10,504 nucleotides of DNA, from assembly GCA_016932075.1 (NCBI GenBank), contig JAFGDP010000133.1, forward strand, positions 1 through 10,504, given 5' to 3'. Position 1 is the first letter of the stretch; every line of letters starts with the position of its first letter. This DNA is from Chitinispirillaceae bacterium. GTDB taxonomy: Bacteria > Fibrobacterota > Chitinivibrionia > Chitinivibrionales > Chitinispirillaceae. This document shows positions 1 through 7,238 of the stretch, in pieces. Made by a program: the position numbers and the translations under genes. Below the pieces are notes generated by a model that ran no database searches, was not told the DNA's origin, and was given only the letters and a program-made list of their open reading frames with translations.

Positions 1-1
1 A

Positions 2-250
2 AAACAACATCATCAGGGTCACCTTAAACGGATTAAATGTCACCCAATTTTAGGCAAAAAAACGGCCATTATCTGTTGGCGGCACAATGTTGAAGTGCGC
101 GAAAAAGCGATAGCGGCTATAAAATGGACGGAACAGGCATCAAAGATTGAAGGATCAAAACATTGGGAATATAAACTTGTTCCCGAAGATGCAATTGGCC
201 CTGGACGGGAGTTCGGATTTGTAATTGGGCATTCGATGAAAATTACTTGA
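2..250 (+). CDS. C-terminal fragment of a probable helicase/restriction-subunit protein (5' end outside window)
   Basis: An open frame enters from the left edge and stops at TGA 248-250, leaving 82 residues with no start in view. The tail has the pattern of alternating K/R-rich helix, then 'AAIKWTEQASKIEG', 'WEYKLVPEDAI' and a short terminus. I associate that pattern with the extreme C-terminus of DEAD/DEAH-type helicases and type III/I restriction R subunits, where a W-C/T-E helix is followed by a W-x-Y-x-L-x-P strand. No catalytic motif is visible because the helicase core would lie upstream. It is convergent with the 370-aa gene on the other strand, with about 139 nt between the two stops and no convincing terminator there. 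It sits inside the probable integrated element that ends at the tRNA-Leu scar, a typical place for restriction or defence genes. The reading frame is well supported; the family call is tentative. Confidence 0.4.
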   Translation, partial: KQHHQGHLKRIKCHPILGKKTAIICWRHNVEVREKAIAAIKWTEQASKIEGSKHWEYKLVPEDAIGPGREFGFVIGHSMKIT

Positions 251-389
251 TTCGATTTCGACTCAATAACCCTATGCAAATAATAAAAGGGGAATGGATA
301 AGAGCAGATACTGTGGTGAGAATCAAGTCGATGCTATTTTATCTGCGTCCGAACAATTGTAGCTGCGCGAATTATATCTCTCCCCGTCG

Positions 390-1502
390 TTACCGGTCAT
401 TTCTTAGTTCAGGCGGCATTTTTTCAAGGGAATTAGCATATTCTAAGGCCCATTTTTCCCATACGGCGAATTTCTGCAATTCCTCACTGTCCGTTTTTTG
501 TTGTATTAATACATTTTTCACATGGGCAACGTAATCTCTGATTTTTCTGCTCCGGTGAAAACCGTCGGCTTGACGCTCTAACTCGCCGTATCGCTTCTGC
601 TCTTCAATAATTCTCAGCCTTTCGGCCTCTTGTCTTTCTCGTTCTTCACGCCATTTTCGAGATTGGGCTTCCATTTCAATCGTCCGTTTTTTGAGCCCTG
701 CGGCAACAGTGAATACTCCCCTGAAAAAGTCTTCCAGCTGGTCCTCAACTCTTTTTCCACCGTCCCGCCATTTTTTTCTGCACCCGTTACAGTATTCATC
801 GATGCGAATAGATAATTCGCCGGTTGGCTGATAATCGAATTTTGGCAGAGAATGATAGGGATATTTCTTTAAAGATATTTTGTCCTCTGCAGTAAGGGCA
901 TGGTCCATTTGTCGAAGGCGCTCCTCCATCAAAAAACGGACTTTTTCTACATTAATGATTACAAAAGTTCCTTTATTCTCTTTTTCGTTCTCAACTTTCA
1001 AGCTCAGCTTATCGAATGTTTTGCAAATGGTATCGAAGACCCTCAAGGCCCTTTCGAGCTGATTTTTTGATACCCGCATATCCAGACATCCGCGGTGCCT
1101 TTCAATGACGCCATAAGTTCTATCCGGAGATATTCTGGAAAAAAATATCTTCGCCTCCCTGATTAACGGGTGGAAGGATTTCACTTTTTCCGGTACCACG
1201 ATGGCGCCGACAGGTTTAAGAAATTCAGCAATCTCGTCGTCGGGGATTAAAGTTTCCTTCCGTTTGAATGATATTGTGTACGTTGACAGGTGTTTCTGGG
1301 AATCGAACGGCGGCAGCGGAATCTGCGGTTCTTTCTTGCCCGCTTGAATTTTTGCCCAGTACCCGGCTCTGGGGGTAGGTATGCCCATGGCAATACAGAT
1401 TTTTCTAAGACCTACATCGGAGATGTTGTATTTGAGAGCCAACTTCGTCATCGGCTCTTCCCAGACCTGTTTATACAGCTCATCGCGGTTTAAATCGGCC
1501 AT
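390..1502 (-). CDS. Uncharacterised 370-aa protein with N-terminal HTH-like domain and C-terminal coiled coil
   Basis: The N-terminus carries 'DELYKQVWEEPMTKLALKYN' followed by 'ISDVGLRKICIAMGIP' and 'PRAGYWAKIQAGKK' (residues about 6-57). I recognise this block from a widespread but functionally unassigned bacterial family. It looks like a helix-turn-helix followed by a basic arm, so nucleic-acid binding is a reasonable guess. The middle (about 100-270) is mixed alpha/beta with one C-x-x-C (YCNGCRKKW). Residues about 275-335 are rich in E, R, K and Q and should form a long charged coiled coil. No enzymatic motif was found. The ATG at 1500-1502 is chosen because it begins directly before the conserved block; no good Shine-Dalgarno precedes it. 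A weak candidate promoter lies upstream on the minus strand (TTGCCG at 1587-1582, 18-nt spacer, TAATTA at 1563-1558). It lies in the accessory element next to a probable restriction/helicase gene, so a defence-related role is possible but not shown. Confidence 0.8.
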   Translation of the reverse strand: MADLNRDELYKQVWEEPMTKLALKYNISDVGLRKICIAMGIPTPRAGYWAKIQAGKKEPQIPLPPFDSQKHLSTYTISFKRKETLIPDDEIAEFLKPVGAIVVPEKVKSFHPLIREAKIFFSRISPDRTYGVIERHRGCLDMRVSKNQLERALRVFDTICKTFDKLSLKVENEKENKGTFVIINVEKVRFLMEERLRQMDHALTAEDKISLKKYPYHSLPKFDYQPTGELSIRIDEYCNGCRKKWRDGGKRVEDQLEDFFRGVFTVAAGLKKRTIEMEAQSRKWREERERQEAERLRIIEEQKRYGELERQADGFHRSRKIRDYVAHVKNVLIQQKTDSEELQKFAVWEKWALEYANSLEKMPPELRNDR

Positions 1503-1722
1503 AATTTAACTGCCGGGAATTAATGCTCCAGTTACGACAATGCTTCCGAGGAGAATATAATTATTACAGACCTGACATTTTCGGCAAACGAGTAAGCGAC
1601 ATGCGTATTGTTCGGCGGAAATTATAAAAACCGGCAAAGCCCCGTACGAGTCACGCAAATCTCACGCAATTGATTTTTGAATAATCTGTAAGAACATGGA
1701 AATCAATAGGATACATGATTCC
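1503..1722. other. Gene-free element end beside the attachment scar
   Basis: No open frame of note is present and no integrase gene is seen. The stretch is AT-rich and carries the promoter area of the minus-strand 370-aa gene on its left. On its right is a pair of 8-bp direct repeats close to the tRNA fragment. This fits the non-coding arm of an integrated element, but that reading is inferred from the neighbouring tRNA scar. Confidence 0.4.
1651..1669. repeat. Pair of direct repeats TCACGCAA, 11-bp period
   Basis: TCACGCAA occurs at 1651-1658 and again at 1662-1669, so the two copies start 11 bp apart, about one helical turn. They lie about 55 bp left of the tRNA-Leu fragment, on the element side. 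Arm-type sites of tyrosine recombinases or sites for excisionase-like proteins are often short direct repeats in this position; that role is inference. Two 8-mers could also repeat by chance. Confidence 0.4.
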
Positions 1723-1723
1723 A

Positions 1724-1784
1724 CACGCTACTTTGAGGGGGTAGTGGGGTTCGCCCTGTGCTGGTTCAAGTCCAGTCATCCGCA
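1724..1784 (+). pseudogene. 3' fragment of tRNA-Leu(GAG), probable attR integration scar
   Basis: The sequence folds as the 3' two-thirds of a leucine tRNA. It has the D-stem 3' strand CAC 1724-1726 and an anticodon stem CTACT 1728-1732 with GGTAG 1740-1744. The loop TTGAGGG carries anticodon GAG at 1735-1737. A long class II variable arm follows (GGG/CCC, 1746-1756). The T stem is GCTGG 1760-1764 with CCAGT 1772-1776 around TTCAAGT, and the acceptor 3' strand is CATCCGC 1777-1783 with discriminator A1784. CCA is not encoded. The matching 5' strand (GCGGATG) and the D arm are absent upstream, where the sequence is unrelated, so this is not a functional gene. A 3' tRNA fragment like this is the standard duplicate left by integration of a tyrosine-recombinase element. 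Its orientation places the element to the left and the host chromosome to the right. Confidence 0.8.
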
Positions 1785-1804
1785 TTACCGCTTTTTTCTG
1801 AAAC

Positions 1805-2341
1805 CTACCCGTATTCGACCAGCGGCACATTCGAAAGGTTTCTGTTTTTCCTGATATACGTAAACATCACCCCGGTGACGCCTTTCCAGAGGTATGTCCT
1901 GAAATAGAATTTTTTGAAAACCCCCTTTTCGTCTTTGTAGCGGAGGTTATACCGGGGAATCCTGCTTTCGGCAAAAAGCAGGCATTCCTGCAGGATGTCC
2001 TCGCCGAACCGGTGCCGTAGTGCCGGATAAAGCGTAGTTTCTATTCGAAAAATGAAAAAACCTATCAAGTGGAGCAGGAGTTTCTTCCGCGCCAGTTGGT
2101 CTCCCTTTTTGGCCCGGCGGACCAGTCTTCGTTCGTCATCCAGGGAAAGCGGTCCGTATGTCGAGGCAGTTTGCTTATATATGGTATAGGTAGTGTAAGC
2201 CAAACGTGAAGGAAAATAATGAATAACCCTCCATCCCGCACTTTGTATTATGCCATCGACGGAACATTTCTCAAAAGGGCAGGTGGTGAAAAAATACCAG
2301 GCTTCTTTTGTGAGGCGTTGTTGATGCTTCCTGCCAGGCAA
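1805..2341 (-). CDS. Sigma-70 region 2-like protein lacking region 4 (possible remnant)
   Basis: Residues 65-166 resemble sigma-70 regions 1.2-2. 'LSLDDERRLVRRAKKGDQLA' matches the helix that begins many sigma factors. It is followed by 'RFGEDILQECLLFAESRIP' (compare the D-L-x-Q-E-G/C motif of region 2.2), then 'KFYFRTYLWKGV' (compare the F-S-T-Y-x-x-W region 2.3/2.4) and 'YIRKNR'. The protein stops at TAG 1805-1807 right after region 2, so the -35-binding region 4 is missing. A TTG at 2341 is the only in-frame initiation codon near the 5' end and has no Shine-Dalgarno. Another TTG at residue 47 would remove an N-terminal stretch that has no sigma similarity. The gene ends 20 nt from the tRNA-Leu scar and is divergent from the TIGR02147 gene with 117 nt between starts. 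It may be a partner-dependent split sigma factor, a different use of the fold, or a degraded gene; I cannot separate these. Confidence 0.6.
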   Translation of the reverse strand: MPGRKHQQRLTKEAWYFFTTCPFEKCSVDGIIQSAGWRVIHYFPSRLAYTTYTIYKQTASTYGPLSLDDERRLVRRAKKGDQLARKKLLLHLIGFFIFRIETTLYPALRHRFGEDILQECLLFAESRIPRYNLRYKDEKGVFKKFYFRTYLWKGVTGVMFTYIRKNRNLSNVPLVEYG

Positions 2342-2458
2342 GAATAAAAATAATCGTATATGCCAGCAGAAGTGGTGAAATAAAATACACCACTTTTATC
2401 GGAAACCGCTCATTCGGAAACAATAATCCCGAACTATCGATTATATTAACCATATACC

Positions 2459-3286
2459 ATGATCAGCATATTCGATTATCTGGAATATCGCGAATATCTG
2501 CGCGATTATTATCGTGAGCAGAAGAAAGGCAAGCCTTTTTTCTCGTATCGTTTCATCGGTCACCGGGTGGGCATGGATTCAAGCTTTGTCATAAAGGTGC
2601 TCCAGGGAAATCTCCATGTCTCGGCGAAGAAGATCGAAAGTTTCATAAAACTTCTTGAATTAAAAGGACCGGAGGCCGAATATTTTGAAGCGCTTGTTCA
2701 CTTCTGCAAAGCCAAAACCGAACGGCAGCGCAAGCTGTATTTCGACAGGCTCTTTGCGATATCATCAGTCAAGGCCCAGCGGCTTGAAGCGCACCAGTAT
2801 GAGTTTTTCCAGAAATGGTACTATTCCGCCGTGTGGTCGATCATCAACTGCGTATCCTTTAAGGGTGATTTCCGCGCGCTTGCGGAACAATGCCTGCCGC
2901 CGATCACGGTATGGGACGCCAAGAGGGCGGTGAAGCTGCTCCTGCGGCTGGGGCTTATTAAAAAAGATGGCGATGGCAGGTACAGTACCACCGACACCAA
3001 TTTGACAACCGGTCCGCAGTGGCACTCGCACGCAGTCGAAGGGTATCAGCGTGAAATGGTCCGGCTTGCCGGCGAGTCGATTGAGCGCAGCAGGAAGCAG
3101 GAACGCGACCTGTCGACCGTCACGCTCTGCATAGACGAAAAAGCTCTGCCGGAAATCCGGGAACACGCCCGTCAATTCCGCTCATCGCTTATCAAGCTGG
3201 TAAACAGCCATGGCGGTACAGGCAGAGTGTATCAGCTTAATGTACAGCTTTTTCCTTTAAGTACCCGTTTGGAGAAAAAGTCATGA
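2459..3286 (+). CDS. TIGR02147 family regulatory protein (DUF4423-type)
   Basis: This 275-aa cytoplasmic protein has the hallmark N-terminus 'IFDYLEYREYLRDYYREQKK', then 'FSYRFIGHRVGMDSSFVIKV' and 'LQGNLHVSAKKIESFIKLLE'. These form an HTH-like fold in which R-x-x-G and the S-F/K-V helix resemble Cro/CI-type DNA-binding helices. The central 'EYFEALVHFCKAKTERQRKL' and a winged-helix-like segment ('WDAKRAVKLLLRLGLIKKDG', about 158-180) follow. The C-terminus ends in the family's 'TVTLCIDE...RVYQLNVQLFPLS'. The length is normal for TIGR02147, a family first listed as abundant paralogs in Fibrobacter succinogenes. A transcriptional role is inferred from fold and context; I know of no defined target. 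ATG 2459 fits the family start, but there is no Shine-Dalgarno, so translation may be leaderless or weakly initiated. Its TGA overlaps the ATG of the following exported protein (ATGA, 3283-3286), pointing to translational coupling. Confidence 0.88.
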   Translation: MISIFDYLEYREYLRDYYREQKKGKPFFSYRFIGHRVGMDSSFVIKVLQGNLHVSAKKIESFIKLLELKGPEAEYFEALVHFCKAKTERQRKLYFDRLFAISSVKAQRLEAHQYEFFQKWYYSAVWSIINCVSFKGDFRALAEQCLPPITVWDAKRAVKLLLRLGLIKKDGDGRYSTTDTNLTTGPQWHSHAVEGYQREMVRLAGESIERSRKQERDLSTVTLCIDEKALPEIREHARQFRSSLIKLVNSHGGTGRVYQLNVQLFPLSTRLEKKS

Positions 3287-4902
3287 AGCGGTTCTTCTCC
3301 ATACTCTGTTTTCTTTTTATTGTTATGCCTGGTGCATACCTGCGATGCTCATTGGCAGATCTGGCCGGCGGCGGGACCATTGAAACGACCAATGGCCGCA
3401 TAACCGGCAGGGTCGTGTTTATGACGGGCAGCCCGGCGCCCGGAACCCTGGCGAAATTGATACCGTCGCAGTATGACCCTCTCAAAGACGCGGTTACCCT
3501 GCCGTTCGACACCACCGACAGCACCGGCAGGTATGTTTTTTCAAACGTAGCATCCGGTGATTATACCATCCAGTTTGAGCACCCCGGAGACCGGACACGC
3601 GCGTTTGTAAACGGGGTCCCGGTCGTACGCGACACCGTGACTGTTCCTGATATAACGCTGCAACAGCCCGGTGCGATAAAAGTGATGCTTCCCGGCAGTG
3701 CCGATACTGCAAACGGTTACACTTATATCCCCGGCACCACAATCGCGAAAGCGCTCTCGGGAAGCGTCAATTTTGTTGTCTTGGATTCAGTACCAGCGGC
3801 TACAATCACTGGCGTTTATTATTCGACAACCATCGGGACGGTCTCCACGGCCATCAGGTATTCGGTCCTCGTAACACCCGGCGATACCGCGGTCATATTC
3901 AATCCTGATTGGAAATACGCACGACGGCTGGTTCTCAATACCTCGGCGGCAGGCGCAGGCGTTCAGGGCGATCTCTATGATTTTCCCGTGCTGGTCAGGC
4001 TGACAGCGGCCACCTTCACCTTTGCCCGGGCAAAAGCCGGCGGGGCCGATCTTCGGTTTACAAAAGCGGACAATACTTTCCTGCCGCACGAAATCGAGCA
4101 ATGGGACTCGGCAGGCAGCGTTGCGGAAATCTGGGCGAAGGTCGACACGGTTTTCGGGAATGACAGCACGCAGTGTATCACCATGTACTGGGGAAATCCC
4201 GGCGCCGACGATAGCTCAAGCGGCGCGGCAGTGTTTGACACGGGAAAAGGTTTCGCCGGAGCATGGCATCTCTGCGAAAACGGCGACAGCATACATGATG
4301 CGACAGGCAATGCTTTCAATGGGGAAAATTCCGGCACTACCGCGTCGCTTGGGATGATCGGGAATTCGAGAAATTTCACGGATGGCGATTATATACGGGT
4401 ATCCGGCCTGCTCAATAACCCGGAAGATATAACCCTGAGCGCCTGGGTACGATCCGACACGTCAAAAGGGAGCGGTCAGGAGATTGTTTCCATAGGCGAT
4501 GCAGTATTGATCCGCTTCGACGATATCTACGGGATCGGAGCTGCCGGGTTCTATCACAACAGCCCTATTGTCAACGACACGATGTATTCGATAGTCAGCT
4601 CCGGGCGTTATCTGGCAAAAACAGGGTGGCATTTCCTCGCGTTTTCAATCGATACCGCTGCACAAGTTCAGACGTTTTATATCGATGGCGTGCAATATGC
4701 CGGCGCTACCGATGTCAATCCAATCAATTATGCGGGACTTGGGGCTGACACCTATATCGGTATTCATGGAAACGGTAAAACGACTTTTAATTTTATGGGT
4801 CAGATCGATGAGGTCCGCGTCAACAATAACGCTGTTACCGCAGACTGGGTTAAACTCTGTTATATGAACCAGAAAGCGCAGGATGCATTGATTAAATGGT
4901 AA
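3283..4902 (+). CDS. Exported carboxypeptidase-regulatory / DUF2341 / LamG surface protein
   Basis: Residues 1-21 form a signal sequence (MKRFFSILCFLFIVMPGAYLR) followed by Cys22, so a lipoprotein is possible. However, the residues before Cys22 (Y-L-R) are a poor lipobox. 'AGGGTIETTNG' (28-38) then leads into a carboxypeptidase-regulatory-like beta-sandwich (about 38-110: GRITGRVVF, TDSTGRYVFSNVASGDYTIQ). A second beta domain (about 111-205) includes 'GYTYIPGTT'. DUF2341 runs from W210 to about 310 (FPVLVRL, GADLRFT, YWGNPGA). A LamG/concanavalin-A-like domain runs from A327 to about 520 and ends in 'GQIDEVRVNNNAVTADWVKL'. LamG and DUF2341 modules commonly sit in glycan-binding or adhesive surface proteins; no hydrolase residues are evident. 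The gene overlaps the TIGR02147 gene by 4 nt and precedes a GH2 enzyme, so it probably binds glycan at the cell surface or reports on it. The sensing role is inference. Confidence 0.82.
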   Translation: MKRFFSILCFLFIVMPGAYLRCSLADLAGGGTIETTNGRITGRVVFMTGSPAPGTLAKLIPSQYDPLKDAVTLPFDTTDSTGRYVFSNVASGDYTIQFEHPGDRTRAFVNGVPVVRDTVTVPDITLQQPGAIKVMLPGSADTANGYTYIPGTTIAKALSGSVNFVVLDSVPAATITGVYYSTTIGTVSTAIRYSVLVTPGDTAVIFNPDWKYARRLVLNTSAAGAGVQGDLYDFPVLVRLTAATFTFARAKAGGADLRFTKADNTFLPHEIEQWDSAGSVAEIWAKVDTVFGNDSTQCITMYWGNPGADDSSSGAAVFDTGKGFAGAWHLCENGDSIHDATGNAFNGENSGTTASLGMIGNSRNFTDGDYIRVSGLLNNPEDITLSAWVRSDTSKGSGQEIVSIGDAVLIRFDDIYGIGAAGFYHNSPIVNDTMYSIVSSGRYLAKTGWHFLAFSIDTAAQVQTFYIDGVQYAGATDVNPINYAGLGADTYIGIHGNGKTTFNFMGQIDEVRVNNNAVTADWVKLCYMNQKAQDALIKW

Positions 4903-4958
4903 AAGGCCTCCGGATGGTTGCCGCGATATTGGTCTGAGACTGTTAAAAATCAACGTAT

Positions 4959-4965
4959 AAGGAGG
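4959..4965 (+). promoter_or_regulatory. Strong ribosome binding site for the first GH2 gene
   Basis: AAGGAGG lies 4 nt before ATG 4970 and settles that start, which also opens directly into a signal peptide. The 67-nt gap from the LamG gene shows no terminator hairpin with a T run, so read-through from the regulator operon is likely. Confidence 0.8.
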
Positions 4966-4969
4966 GTGT

Positions 4970-7237
4970 ATGGCTTTTACAAAAATCAAATGGTTGGTTA
5001 TCGTTGTGATCGCAATGACGGGAACCGCCATGAATGTCTGCGCATTCACGCGCGCAGGGGAAGTGAGCGTCAGAAAGGTGGAAAGGCTCTATAACAACTG
5101 GAAGTTTTATAAGGGCGATGTTACGGGCGCCTATGCAAACACCTTTAACGATGCTGCATGGCCCCAGGCGTGCGTTCCGCATACCATCGATACGCTCGCG
5201 CCGACGCAGGCCGCGGAAGCAGGCTCATATGTCGGCACGGCATGGTATCGCAGACAGATCCAGGTGACAGGCGGGACCGATAAAAAGCATTTCCTGGATT
5301 TTGAAGGCGCCATGCAAGCCGCCGATGTATGGGCCAATGGCGTGAGCGTCGGCCGGCATGACAACAGCGGGTATACGGGCTTTTCCTTTGATATCAGCAG
5401 TCAACTTGGTGCCGCTACCGCCGCGGCGCTTGCGGTAAAGCTTAACAATACAAAAAGCGCCGACATACCGCCCGGCCGCACGGACAACGGCCCCGACTGG
5501 TTTCTTTTCAGCGGACTCTACCGTAACGTATGGCTGGTGACCACGGGCAAGATTTACATACCGTTCTGCGGGCAGTTCATTACCACGTCGGGCGGGACCG
5601 TCAACTGCAGGACAACGGTAAGGAACGAAACCACGGCCGCTGCCAGCTGCAAAGTCGACATATCGGTGCGTAATCAATCGGGCGCAGTCGTGGCAACCGG
5701 AACAGTGACCCAATCGGTGCCCGCCAACGGTTCGTCCGTCTTTAATGTTTCCGCCGTGGTGTCAAGCCCGCTGCTCTGGTCGCCGGAAACGCCGAATCTC
5801 TACCACGTTTATACCACCATTACCGTTGCGGGCAACGTGGTTGACGATTACGCCGCCAGATTCGGGTTCCGCACGATTGCCTGGAGCAATACAAACGGTT
5901 TTTTACTCAATGGAAGCCGCTACCAACTGAAGGGTGCGTGTTACCATCAGATTTTCGCATGGGTGCAGAATGCCGTGCCGGATTCACGCTGGTATAAGGA
6001 TATTGAAATGATCAAGGACGCCGGGTTCAATTCCATCCGCTGCTCTCATTATCCGCGGAGTCCGGCCTTTTACGATGCCGCTGATTCGCTTGGAATTCTG
6101 CTCATGGTGGAGGTGCCCACGTGGTGCTACGGGCTGTATTCGACCGCTTCGTTCACCACCGCGTACTGGAACAGGCTTTACGCATGCGCACGCGAGATGG
6201 TCACCCAGGGGTATAATCACCCGTCGATCTTTCTCTGGGGATTGAGCAACGAGCTGCTGGTAAATGTTCCAACGGAGATCGGCCGGATCAACGACACGGT
6301 CCATGCGATCGACAACACCCGGCATACGATTTTAGCCAATAACGGGTTCCAGAGCCATTCCACGATTCCCGATGTGGCAGGATTGAATTATATGACGCTT
6401 GCTAACGTGACCGATGCGAACATGAAGGTCGTTGCAACCGAATATTCCTATTCATGGTCGTACTCCTGCGCCCGCGGGACGTCTTCCTGCGAGAACAATC
6501 TGGGTTCGGCCGGCTGGGGCTACTGGACGACGCTCGCCAACCAGGCGCCGCGGATGGCGGGAGCGTATTTGTGGGTGTTCAATGATTATTTTGCGCTATG
6601 GAATCAAAATTCTCCCATGGGTATCGTTGATGAGTATCGCCTTCCCAAGCATGCATTTTATCTATACCGGAAAAACTATACGGGCAGGGAGGGTGATACC
6701 GGAATAACCGGGACCGCCACAAAGATCGTTGTAACGGCGGATATCACGCAATTACAGGCCGACGGCTCGGATTTCACCATGGTAACGGCGGCGCTGCGGA
6801 ACAATGCCAACGCCTGTATCAAGAGCACGGCCAATGTCACGTTCAGCGTTACCGGGCCCGTGACCCCGCTCGGGCCGCTCACCCGTGCTGCCGCGGAAGG
6901 CAAGGCTGGTATTATCCTCAGGTCGACAATAACCGCCGGCACGATCATCGTCAGCGCGAATTCAACGGGACTGCCGCAGGCACGTGACACAATCATAAGC
7001 ATTCCTCCCGAAAGTTATGTCGGCATTGTGAACAGGCCGCCAACCTTTCACTTTGGTAAAGCGGTTATCGAATCGGGTAAAATGAATGATCGGGTTACTG
7101 TGTTTGATATAAACGGCAGAATCAGAAAGACGCCCGCATCAGTACGGCGAAGCGGGTTACATGCCGGAGTTTATATCGTGCGATTTGAAAAAGACGGCGT
7201 TATACGATCCAAGAAAATGGTGCATCTGGCGCAGTAG
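4970..7237 (+). CDS. Secreted glycoside hydrolase family 2 enzyme with T9SS-like C-terminal domain
   Basis: This 755-aa retaining glycosidase has the GH2 layout. A signal peptide (1-25, cleavage after VCA) precedes the jelly-roll sugar-binding domain (W44 to about 190: NWKFYKGD, WYRRQIQV, FSGLYRNVWL). An immunoglobulin-like domain follows (about 195-300), then a TIM barrel (about 302-575). Within the barrel, 'IRCSHYPRSPAFYDAADSLG' (H360) is the family signature. E428 in 'FLWGLSNELL' fits the acid/base, and E491 in 'VVATEYSYSW' fits the nucleophile. A further Ig-like domain (about 575-690) is followed by a short sorting-type domain (about 705-755: VFDINGRI, GLHAGVYIVRF, SKKMVHLAQ) typical of T9SS substrates. 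Both catalytic glutamates are present, so activity is expected. GH2 covers beta-galactosidase, beta-glucuronidase, alpha-L-arabinofuranosidase and other activities, and I cannot choose. It likely forms an operon with the TIGR02147 and LamG genes and has a paralog at 9992. Confidence 0.9.
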   Translation: MAFTKIKWLVIVVIAMTGTAMNVCAFTRAGEVSVRKVERLYNNWKFYKGDVTGAYANTFNDAAWPQACVPHTIDTLAPTQAAEAGSYVGTAWYRRQIQVTGGTDKKHFLDFEGAMQAADVWANGVSVGRHDNSGYTGFSFDISSQLGAATAAALAVKLNNTKSADIPPGRTDNGPDWFLFSGLYRNVWLVTTGKIYIPFCGQFITTSGGTVNCRTTVRNETTAAASCKVDISVRNQSGAVVATGTVTQSVPANGSSVFNVSAVVSSPLLWSPETPNLYHVYTTITVAGNVVDDYAARFGFRTIAWSNTNGFLLNGSRYQLKGACYHQIFAWVQNAVPDSRWYKDIEMIKDAGFNSIRCSHYPRSPAFYDAADSLGILLMVEVPTWCYGLYSTASFTTAYWNRLYACAREMVTQGYNHPSIFLWGLSNELLVNVPTEIGRINDTVHAIDNTRHTILANNGFQSHSTIPDVAGLNYMTLANVTDANMKVVATEYSYSWSYSCARGTSSCENNLGSAGWGYWTTLANQAPRMAGAYLWVFNDYFALWNQNSPMGIVDEYRLPKHAFYLYRKNYTGREGDTGITGTATKIVVTADITQLQADGSDFTMVTAALRNNANACIKSTANVTFSVTGPVTPLGPLTRAAAEGKAGIILRSTITAGTIIVSANSTGLPQARDTIISIPPESYVGIVNRPPTFHFGKAVIESGKMNDRVTVFDINGRIRKTPASVRRSGLHAGVYIVRFEKDGVIRSKKMVHLAQ

Positions 7238-7238
7238 A

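Noticed and set aside
304..346. Inverted repeat GCAGATA / TATCTGC between the two convergent left-hand genes
   Set aside because: The 7-bp arms are separated by 29 nt with no following T run, so a terminator cannot be supported.
1681..1784. A complete functional tRNA-Leu gene
   Set aside because: The 5' acceptor strand that must pair with CATCCGC and the D arm are missing upstream; only the 3' part is tRNA-like.
2271..2453. 60-residue minus-strand frame with a hydrophobic segment, starting with ATG next to the TIGR02147 start
   Set aside because: It overlaps the sigma-like frame, has no ribosome site, no recognisable homology and looks like a shadow of AT-rich intergenic sequence.
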